NCBI GenBank assembly: GCA_021201335.1
Contig: JAJQFD010000040.1
Coordinates: forward strand, 186,001 to 250,000
DNA: 64,000 nt
From: Bacteroides sp.
GTDB lineage: Bacteria > Bacteroidota > Bacteroidia > Bacteroidales > Bacteroidaceae
Direction: 5' to 3'
Of the stretch, positions 45,753-52,780 are shown piece after piece (position 1 is the stretch's first letter; each line of letters starts with the position of its first letter). The notes under the pieces were generated by a model. The model saw only the letters and a program-made list of their open reading frames with translations. It was not told where the DNA came from and made no database searches. The position numbers were made by a program, and so were the translations under genes.

Positions 45753-46078
45753 TCTTCCTCCTCTTCCTGCAGATTCGATAACCAGTTTAGGTAAAGTTTT
45801 ATGAGCTGTTGCAATCCAAACGCCTTCATATTGTTGTGATAAATCACATCAATGCATAGATCCAATAAGTCTTTACTGTTGGATTCTTGAGAAGCAATCA
45901 ACGAACGAATATTTAATTTCAATTTCTCCAGAACAGCTTCATCTACAATACCGTTGCTGTCAATTAAATGCTGAAATAAAGAATATTTTTCAATGGTTGA
46001 TAAATTTTCTTCGGATACTTCAATGGTACGTGTACCTTTACTGTTGGCTTGTATAGTATATATCATAACTTTACTCAT
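45749..46078 (-). CDS. Hypothetical protein, first gene of a four-gene unit
   Basis: 109 aa, not recognised. A beta-hairpin start (VMIYTIQANSKGTRTIEV) is followed by helices (ENLSTIEKYSLFQHLI, VLEKLKLNIRSLIAS) and an acidic tail (LQEEEEE). Cytosolic. Its stop overlaps the TusA-like start by four bases. Upstream the minus strand has a TATATTTA box, one base off the -7 consensus. Confidence 0.7.
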   Translation of the reverse strand: MSKVMIYTIQANSKGTRTIEVSEENLSTIEKYSLFQHLIDSNGIVDEAVLEKLKLNIRSLIASQESNSKDLLDLCIDVIYHNNMKAFGLQQLIKLYLNWLSNLQEEEEE

Positions 46079-46396
46079 TTAGTTTGGGTAAATATACAAT
46101 TTAAATGGTATTGGTTACTAATATTTTAATTTATTTTTCCTTCCTTGTCAAATGTTAGGATTGAAGTATATGTCTCTATTATGGCTAAATATGATAGGCT
46201 TTCATCCTTCCTAATACCCAATCTTCCATTAGAGTAATAAATAACCATCTATGTTATATACGTTCAAATTATTAAATCTTTCATAACTTATATGTAAATA
46301 TGTCACAATGATAGAATAGGAATTGATATTCTCAATCTTTTTTATGAATTTTGTAGAAGTCTGTTTAGATACTGAACGCCCTAACATTATTTCATT
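46079..46396. other. AT-rich intergenic region
   Basis: A divergent region between the four-gene unit and the glucosaminidase. No gene, repeat or clear promoter for the + strand was seen. Confidence 0.4.
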
Positions 46397-47296
46397 ATGC
46401 GTAAAAACCTATTCATCCTGAACCTCATCTTACTGTTTGCTATACCTGTTACTCTCAGTGCGCAACGTAAGAATGCTAAATATGTAGCTTATATTGATAA
46501 ATATAGCGATCTGGCGGTTGAGCAGATGAAACTTCATAAAATACCTGCCAGTATAACCCTTGCACAAGGACTCTTGGAAAGCGCTGCCGGACAAAGTAAA
46601 CTGGCCACTAAAAGCAATAATCACTTTGGAATAAAATGTGGCAGTAGTTGGAAAGGCCGTACTGTTCGTCATCATGACGATGCCCGGAATGAATGTTTTC
46701 GTGCCTACAAAAATGTGAGAGATTCTTATGAAGATCATTCTTTATTTCTGGCTAAAGGGGCCCGGTATGCTTTTTTGTTTAAACTGGATAAGACAGACTA
46801 CAAAGGATGGGCCAAAGGATTGAAGAAGGCTGGTTATGCGACTGATCGTTCGTATGCCAATCGACTTATTTCTATAATAGAAGACTACGAACTTTATAAG
46901 TACGACCAGCAAAAGAAATCAAAAAATAAAAAGAAAGAAAAAGTTGTTATAGTTAACATCCATCCGACTTACACAGCCAATGGACTTGTTTATATTAAGG
47001 CTCGAAAGGGAGATACTTTTAAAAGCATTGGCAAAGAATTTGATATAAGTTGGAAAAAACTTATTAAATATAATGACCTCCATGAGGGTTATACCCTTAT
47101 GAGTGGAGACATTATTTATTTAAAGAAGAAGAATAAAAAAGCCAGTAAAGAGTATTCGGTTTACACGGTGAAAGAAGGAGATTCAATGCATACCATTTCT
47201 CAAAAATATGGTATTCGATTAAAGAATCTATATAAGATGAATAAAAAGGATGATGAATATATACCGGAAGTCGGTGATCGATTGAAAGTGAGATAA
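46397..47296 (+). CDS. Glucosaminidase (GH73) with two LysM domains
   Basis: 299 aa with a signal peptide (cleavage near LSAQRK, residue about 22). A GH73-type N-acetylglucosaminidase domain is at about 25-170: PASITLAQGLLESAAGQSKLA with the catalytic Glu (in part AQGLLESAAGQSKLA), NNHFGIKC. A basic linker follows, then two LysM peptidoglycan-binding repeats (IKARKGDTFKSIGKEFDISW, about 198-245; YTVKEGDSMHTISQKYGI, about 253-298). It cuts glycan strands of the cell wall, probably in growth or daughter-cell separation. Single gene. Confidence 0.92.
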   Translation: MRKNLFILNLILLFAIPVTLSAQRKNAKYVAYIDKYSDLAVEQMKLHKIPASITLAQGLLESAAGQSKLATKSNNHFGIKCGSSWKGRTVRHHDDARNECFRAYKNVRDSYEDHSLFLAKGARYAFLFKLDKTDYKGWAKGLKKAGYATDRSYANRLISIIEDYELYKYDQQKKSKNKKKEKVVIVNIHPTYTANGLVYIKARKGDTFKSIGKEFDISWKKLIKYNDLHEGYTLMSGDIIYLKKKNKKASKEYSVYTVKEGDSMHTISQKYGIRLKNLYKMNKKDDEYIPEVGDRLKVR

Positions 47297-47307
47297 AATA
47301 CTTTTTA

Positions 47308-47315
47308 TATCTTTG
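47308..47315 (+). promoter_or_regulatory. -7 box for the DeoR regulator
   Basis: TATCTTTG matches TAnnTTTG, 37 nt before the ATG at 47353. Confidence 0.5.
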
Positions 47316-47352
47316 CAAGTGATTCAAATTCAAATTATAATAGATATATTAC

Positions 47353-48117
47353 ATGCTACCAAATCAACGCAGGGATAAGATACTGGAATTAATTCGGGAA
47401 GATGGTCATGCCAAAGTTTTCGATCTGAGCCGTCTTTTTAAAGTGACGGAAGTAACGATTCGCCAGGATTTGGAACGACTGGAGAAAGAAGGGCTTATCA
47501 GGCGGGAACATGGTGGAGCTGTGCTGGTTGATATGGATATGGGGGTGAAAAATATAACCCTACAGAACCAAAAGAATATACCGGAGAAAGTGGCTATTGC
47601 CCGTAAGGCGATTTCTTTGATTGAAAATGGTGATACCATTATTCTGGATTCCGGCTCTACTACTACTGAAATTGCTAAACTCCTGGTTGATTTCCAAAAT
47701 ATTACGGTTATAACCAATGCTTTGAATATTGCTTTGATCCTGGGTGTGCATCCGAATATAAACCTGGTGGTTACAGGAGGTGAATTTAAAGCCCCGACTT
47801 TATCTTTGACCGGGCAAAAAGCTGCCGATTTTTTTTACAATCTGAATGTGGACAAATTGTTTTTGGCTACAGCAGGTATCACTCTTCGATCGGGATTGAC
47901 TTATCCAAGTATTAGTGATATTTGTGTGAAGAGAGCCATGATTGAATCCGCCAATGAAGTTTATTTGGTAGCAGATTCCACTAAAATTGGGATTAATTCA
48001 TTTGCCAGTCTGGGAGCACTTTCTTTAGTGAGTTTATTAATAACCGATTCGAATATTTCGGAAGAAAATCAAGAAATGTTGAAAAATAACGATATAGCTT
48101 ATACCATTGCTGAATAA
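47353..48117 (+). CDS. DeoR-family transcriptional regulator
   Basis: 254 aa. N-terminal DeoR helix-turn-helix (residues about 5-60: RRDKILELI, VFDLSRLFKVTEVTIRQDLERLE in part, REHGGAV) and a C-terminal phosphosugar-binding sensor domain (about 75-235: ILDSGSTTTEIAK, ITNALNIALIL, VVTGGEF, VDKLFLATAGI). It is a repressor released by a phosphorylated sugar. No sugar operon sits beside it, so its target is unknown. Confidence 0.92.
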   Translation: MLPNQRRDKILELIREDGHAKVFDLSRLFKVTEVTIRQDLERLEKEGLIRREHGGAVLVDMDMGVKNITLQNQKNIPEKVAIARKAISLIENGDTIILDSGSTTTEIAKLLVDFQNITVITNALNIALILGVHPNINLVVTGGEFKAPTLSLTGQKAADFFYNLNVDKLFLATAGITLRSGLTYPSISDICVKRAMIESANEVYLVADSTKIGINSFASLGALSLVSLLITDSNISEENQEMLKNNDIAYTIAE

Positions 48118-48187
48118 GCGAACACATGATTTCGTATACTTACAAAGGCTAACTAGTTTAAAGTAAATTAGTCGGTCTTTCTTTTTG

Positions 48188-48227
48188 TACCAAAGTAGCA
48201 CCTTATAAATAAAAAGATACCAAAGTA
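48188..48227. repeat. Direct repeat TACCAAAGTA
   Basis: TACCAAAGTA occurs at 48188-48197 and 48218-48227, 30 bp apart, after the DeoR gene. It may be a small dispersed repeat or a protein-binding pair. Confidence 0.4.
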
Positions 48228-48353
48228 CCGCTAGGAGACACAAAGAAGAATAAAACCAATAGTGGATATGTATCAGGCATTAATTCAAGATAACACTCCT
48301 AAATATTCTACAAATAACATCGCTAAGGCATTAGGTAGCTCCAAAAAGACACT

Positions 48354-49079
48354 TTATAAGATAAGGGCTAAGGAAGGAATTGAAATTGGAAAACCGCACA
48401 AAGGTGTTTTGGATGTACAACTAGGAGGCTTCGTTGCTGCACGGGAAATTACAGGAGGGCTATCCACAAATTTGACCTCTATACTGTGGGATTCAGGATT
48501 AGTGGTTTGTACTTTGGGTGTAAAGAAAAAGACAGGTGAATCCGATATTTTTGTTTTAAATTCATTCACACGATTTTCATCACAGGTATCAAGAGTAACT
48601 TTTATATCGTTATCGCGTTCTCTTATGGTCCATACAAGAATGTTTTCTGCTAATGGGTCCCCCTGATTATGGATAATATAATTGTCTATAGAATCCATTA
48701 AAGATTTCAGGTAATTGAGCGAGTACTTACATTTGTGTATCATCAGATCACTTTTACCGGAAACACGTTTAAGGTCTTCTCTTGTTTTTAGATCATCCGT
48801 TGTAACAAGCACATGCATTTTACCATTGGAATCTAAGTAAGCCCCTCCAAAATAATCAGCATATAATTTACCACCGGGAGTACTACGGAATTGAATTTCC
48901 CATGCTTGAAGCATTTTGTTATATGCTTCATTTCCATCTACAAAAAGATCAGCGAGCTTTTCGCCTGTAAGCATTTCAAAAGGGTCGGTTTTTTCAGTCG
49001 ATTTTTCTTTATTCGTATCCTGACAGGATACAAGGCTTATCAAAATGATGACAATCCCTAAATAAAAAAGTTTTTTCAT
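48354..49079 (-). CDS. Hypothetical lipoprotein with an anomalous 3' end
   Basis: 241 aa, lipobox ISLVSCQDT (Cys19). The N-terminal ~200 residues are protein-like: MLTGEKLADLFVDGNEAYN, KLYADYFGGAYLD and VWTIRERDNDIKVTL, which recall the pro-region of some secreted S1-type peptidases but are not a firm match. From about 48490 downwards the frame becomes Pro/Ser-rich (VDSPPVISRAATKPPSCTSK), while the opposite strand (48262-48486) is more gene-like, with a helix-turn-helix-looking NIAKALGSSKKTLYKI. The true gene may be cut at a rearrangement junction there. Partial or broken is likely. Confidence 0.5.
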   Translation of the reverse strand: MKKLFYLGIVIILISLVSCQDTNKEKSTEKTDPFEMLTGEKLADLFVDGNEAYNKMLQAWEIQFRSTPGGKLYADYFGGAYLDSNGKMHVLVTTDDLKTREDLKRVSGKSDLMIHKCKYSLNYLKSLMDSIDNYIIHNQGDPLAENILVWTIRERDNDIKVTLDTCDENRVNEFKTKISDSPVFFFTPKVQTTNPESHSIEVKFVDSPPVISRAATKPPSCTSKTPLCGFPISIPSLALIL

Positions 49080-49129
49080 GATTTAAATGATTAAATCTAA
49101 CAAATTCAAAAACTGTCACCAAATATAAA

Positions 49130-49771
49130 ATTATTTACTGATAAAGTGTAAAACAATAGAAATAATAATATCGATTAGGTCGTTCCGGCCGCAGGCCGTC
49201 GGGTCTCTTCCTTTCAACTCCTCATTTCGTTACACTCTACTCCGGGATTTCCGCCTTTCCCCCTGATGCAAGGATGCAGTGACTATAATCATCTAATTTC
49301 AAATAGTGAAATTGTGGAAGTCCACCGTAAAGTGAGGAGAGCGGAATTTGGACATCCCCATTTTTCCAAAGGTATTAAAAACGAAGAAAATGCCCGATCA
49401 AAAACTGTTCAAATACTACCCAGTAGGGGTGGAGATTTAACGGTTTTAATGATTTGAATTATGGAAATTAATTAATTGAAGTTGCTATTTAATATGGTAC
49501 AATAACCTATAGAACATGCAACGTTTGGATGCACATTAACCTCTATATTCCTCTCCCTGAACAATTCGGGAGCGAGCTATACGGATATTCTGATTGGCCT
49601 TTTTTATTATAGAATCTATAAGTAGCAACGTGAATTATATTACAAACATAGGAACTTATAGGTAAAAGTGGAAGCGAAAGTTATATACTATATGGTGTGG
49701 AAATATTTAAAAGATGTATTTCCATACCATGTAGTATTTCTTATAGAATGAATCAATAACGATACCGTTAT
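49130..49771. other. Intergenic region with repeat-like CG-rich block
   Basis: A GGCCGCAGGCCGTCGGGTC block followed by pyrimidine-rich sequence (49186-49262) differs in composition from its AT-rich surroundings and resembles short dispersed sequence. The rest holds small frames without start signals; no gene is supported. Confidence 0.35.
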
Positions 49772-49960
49772 TCAGGATCTATTCCTACTACCGGAGAATT
49801 TACCGATATAATAAATGATGAATCCGATTAAAGCAACTACCGCTATTGCACCAAGAATATACATAAATACGGTGGAAACAACTTTTACACCTATTACTAA
49901 TAATACCAAAAACAATACAATAGCCAGAATGCCAATTGTTATTAGAATATTTTTGACCAT
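49772..49960 (-). CDS. Small two-helix membrane protein
   Basis: 62 aa with two hydrophobic segments (residues about 5-24 ILITIGILAIVLFLVLLVIG, and 30-52) and a basic GKFSGSRNRS tail. It lies 11 nt after a small acidic gene on the same strand. Unrecognised; perhaps a stress or envelope microprotein. Confidence 0.6.
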   Translation of the reverse strand: MVKNILITIGILAIVLFLVLLVIGVKVVSTVFMYILGAIAVVALIGFIIYYIGKFSGSRNRS

Positions 49961-49971
49961 AGTCTGGAGTA

Positions 49972-50151
49972 TTAAGATTTACCGTATTCATTGATTTTTT
50001 CACCCGATTCTGGATGCCAGTTTACCGGTGGATCATTATCCTCATTTAAAGTAGGCACTTCCTCATTTGGTTTATCTACATGATTAATCTGCGGAGTTTC
50101 TTTTTCTTTTAAAACTTCAGGATTTTCCATTTCATTTTTCTCTTTATTCAT
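49972..50151 (-). CDS. Small acidic hydrophilic protein
   Basis: 59 aa: ATG at 50151, TAA at 49972-49974. The sequence is Glu/Asn/Pro-rich (ENPEVLKEKETPQ; NEDNDPPVNWHPESGEK), probably disordered, with no signal. Its codon use is coding-like, and it precedes the small membrane protein gene by 11 nt. The function is unknown. Confidence 0.5.
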   Translation of the reverse strand: MNKEKNEMENPEVLKEKETPQINHVDKPNEEVPTLNEDNDPPVNWHPESGEKINEYGKS

Positions 50152-50242
50152 AGCTTAAGTGGTTTTAAATTAATATAAAGAGTAACAATGGTGCAGGAAA
50201 ATTAGTTCATATTTTTGAATAACTTAATACTTCAGGTATTAT

Positions 50243-51172
50243 TTATTTGAGCATGAGCTTCTTAAAAACTGCCGGATAAGTAGTTTTGAATTCCATAAAA
50301 TCGCGGGTTACCGGATGGTGAAATCCCAGTTGAAAAGCATGCAATGCCAGTCGGTTAATAGGGCTATCCTCACTCTCCTGATATTTAATATCTCCTAAAA
50401 TGGGATGTCCTATTTCATGCATGTGAAGGCGAGCCAGATTTTTTCTTCCTGCTTCCAAACTTAACTCAACCATAGAATATCCGTTGGCCCGTTTAACTGT
50501 TTTGTAATGGGTGATTGCTTTATCACTGTTTTTAGTAGATAAAGGCGTCTGACTTACATATATCTTGCCATCTGCCGTCCAGGAACAGACACAACCAGAA
50601 TCCTTTTCTGTTTCACCATTGAGTATGGCAACGAAACGGTATTCTTTAACAATCTCATTCCAGTAATCTTGCAGGGCGTTTCTTGTTTTTTCGTCTTTGG
50701 CAAAAAAAAGCAATCCGGAAGTATCTTTATCTAATTTGTTGACTACAAAAACCCGGTGCTGTTTGCCCGAACGTTTTACATATTCATTGAGTAGGGAATA
50801 AGCAGTTTGCTCTTTTTGCTTTTCGGTTCCGATAGTAAGCAAACCTTCTTTTTTATCAACCACCAGCAGATATGCATCTTCATAGGCTATTTTAAGGTAT
50901 CGGCTCTGAAATTCTTTTTTACCTTTTTCTTTGCTAATCTGTACTTTCATGCCGGGTTGAAGCTGAAAGTTATACTGAGTGGTAATAACATGATTGACAT
51001 GAACCAAGCGGTTACTTAATATAGATTTGGCAGTCGTACGGCTGATACCATCTTTAGCTTTCATCAGGAAGTCCATCAATTCGGTAGCTTCCTTAACTGT
51101 ATACACTTCAAACCGACTCTTTGCACGTGCAATCAGATGTGCGGGCTTTTCTTTTTCTGTTTTCTTCTTCAT
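50243..51172 (-). CDS. RluA-family pseudouridine synthase
   Basis: 309 aa. An N-terminal S4 RNA-binding domain (about residues 15-75: ATELMDFLMKA, SRTTAKSILSNRLVHVN) is followed by the catalytic domain with NKLDKDTSGLLFFAK, the motif carrying the catalytic Asp (family HRLDxxTSG, here N-K for H-R), and LEAGRKNLARLHMHEIGHPILGD (in part RKNLARLHMHEIGHPILGD). It isomerises uridines in ribosomal RNA or tRNA. Its start overlaps the RlmD stop by four bases, so the two are coupled. Confidence 0.9.
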   Translation of the reverse strand: MKKKTEKEKPAHLIARAKSRFEVYTVKEATELMDFLMKAKDGISRTTAKSILSNRLVHVNHVITTQYNFQLQPGMKVQISKEKGKKEFQSRYLKIAYEDAYLLVVDKKEGLLTIGTEKQKEQTAYSLLNEYVKRSGKQHRVFVVNKLDKDTSGLLFFAKDEKTRNALQDYWNEIVKEYRFVAILNGETEKDSGCVCSWTADGKIYVSQTPLSTKNSDKAITHYKTVKRANGYSMVELSLEAGRKNLARLHMHEIGHPILGDIKYQESEDSPINRLALHAFQLGFHHPVTRDFMEFKTTYPAVFKKLMLK

Positions 51173-52590
51173 GATCTTTTGGTCAGCAATACTACGTTTT
51201 CAACATGGTGCGTATGCGGGAACATATCCACAGGTTGTACCGCATTTACTTTATATTTTTCGTCGAGCAGTGCCAGGTCTCTGGCTTGTGTAGCCGGGTT
51301 GCAACTTACATATACAATCCGTTGTGGTTCAGCAAACAGAATAACATTTATTACATCCTGATGCATTCCGGCTCGGGGTGGATCGGTAATGATTACATCC
51401 GGGCGGCCATATTCATTGATAAAGTCCTGTGTCAGGATGTCTTTCATATCTCCCGCAAAGAAGAGTGTATTTTCGATTTGATTGATTTGGGCATTAATCT
51501 TTGCATCTTCAATGGCTTCCGGCACATACTCAATACCAATTACCTGACGGGATTGTCGGGCAACAAAGTTAGCGATCGTTCCTGTGCCTGTATATAAATC
51601 GTACACCAGTTCATTTCCGGTTAAACCGGCATAATTGCGGGCTACATTATATAAATTATAGGCTTGTTCGGAGTTTGTCTGGTAAAAAGATTTCGGACCG
51701 ATCTTAAAGCGCAAACCTTCCATCTCTTCAAAGATGTAATCGTTTCCTTTATATGTAAATACTTCGAGATCAGTGATAGTGTCGTTTCGCTTATTATTTA
51801 CTACGTATAATAAAGAGGTTATTTCCGGGAAAGTATCAGCCACATACTGAAGTAATTGCCTGAAAAGTTCCATCTCTTCTTCCTTCTCTATTTTGGATAT
51901 AAGAATAAGCATCAACTCTCCAGTCGTAGAGGTACGGACAATCATATTGCGGAGCATTCCTTCCTGTGAACGAAGGTCGATGAATGAATAATTGTGTTTG
52001 TAAGCATAATCGCGAACGGCATTTCTGATTCGGTTGGATATATCATCCTGCAACCAGCATTTTTCAATGGCCAGTACCTTATCAAAAGCTCCCGGAATGT
52101 GGAACCCGACAGCATTCATCTGGTCGTAAACCACGTTTTGTTTTACTTCTTCATTTGTCAACCATCGTTTATTCGAAAAGGTAAATTCAAGTTTGTTACG
52201 GTAAAACTGAGTTTTTTCAGATCCTAAGATGGGTGAGATTTCCGGCAAATCGATTTTACCTATACGAGTCAGGTTGTCAGTTACTTGTTTTTGTTTATAC
52301 CGGATTTGCTCGGGATAGGGGAGTATCTGCCATTTGCATCCGCCGCAAATCCCAAAGTGCTCGCAAAAGGGAATAGATCTTATAGAAGAATATTCGTGAA
52401 ACTTTACAACTTCAGCTTCCGCATATTTATTCTTCTTTCTTTTAATTTGTATATCAACGATGTCTCCGGGAACTACATAAGGAATAAAAATTACCAGGTC
52501 GTCTACTTTCGCAATTGCTTTTCCTTCAGCTGCAATATCTGTTATTGTAACCTTATCCAGTAGAGGAAGTTGTTTTTTCTTTCGTGCCAC
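51169..52590 (-). CDS. rlmD: 23S rRNA (uracil(1939)-C5)-methyltransferase RlmD-type
   Basis: 473 aa. An N-terminal TRAM domain (residues about 8-60, DIAAEGKAIAKVDDLVIFI) precedes an Fe-S cluster motif CEHFGICGGCKWQ and the SAM-binding fold (YDLYTGTGTIANF). The catalytic motifs TDPPRAGMH and YVSCNPATQARDL, with the nucleophilic Cys, are intact. It methylates 23S rRNA at a uracil in the peptidyl-transferase-linked region; RlmD is the likely assignment but RumA/TrmA paralogs exist. Confidence 0.88.
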   Translation of the reverse strand: MARKKKQLPLLDKVTITDIAAEGKAIAKVDDLVIFIPYVVPGDIVDIQIKRKKNKYAEAEVVKFHEYSSIRSIPFCEHFGICGGCKWQILPYPEQIRYKQKQVTDNLTRIGKIDLPEISPILGSEKTQFYRNKLEFTFSNKRWLTNEEVKQNVVYDQMNAVGFHIPGAFDKVLAIEKCWLQDDISNRIRNAVRDYAYKHNYSFIDLRSQEGMLRNMIVRTSTTGELMLILISKIEKEEEMELFRQLLQYVADTFPEITSLLYVVNNKRNDTITDLEVFTYKGNDYIFEEMEGLRFKIGPKSFYQTNSEQAYNLYNVARNYAGLTGNELVYDLYTGTGTIANFVARQSRQVIGIEYVPEAIEDAKINAQINQIENTLFFAGDMKDILTQDFINEYGRPDVIITDPPRAGMHQDVINVILFAEPQRIVYVSCNPATQARDLALLDEKYKVNAVQPVDMFPHTHHVENVVLLTKRS

Positions 52591-52707
52591 TTTTACGCCA
52601 GTTTATTAAATTCTTTTGCAAAAATAAGCAATTTCACGGGAAATCTATTACGAACTGAAAATATTCTATTTTGTAATGTCGAAATTGCAATTTTGTACTT
52701 GAAAACC

Positions 52708-52738
52708 CTTGCCCGTATAAAGAATATGTTTATTTTTG
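52708..52738 (+). promoter_or_regulatory. Putative promoter for ppdK
   Basis: TATTTTTG (52731-52738) matches the -7 box; CTTG (52708-52711) lies 19 nt upstream in the -33 position. Confidence 0.6.
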
Positions 52739-52780
52739 CGATCACGAATAGCTTAATTTTACAACTTTAAACAATCACTT

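Noticed and set aside
48262..48666. 134-codon plus frame with an HTH-like start
   Set aside because: Its second half is antisense to the better-supported lipoprotein; only the first ~75 codons are gene-like, so it is noted as a possible junction instead.
49266..49457. 63-codon frame after the CG-rich block
   Set aside because: No domain, start signal or neighbour support.
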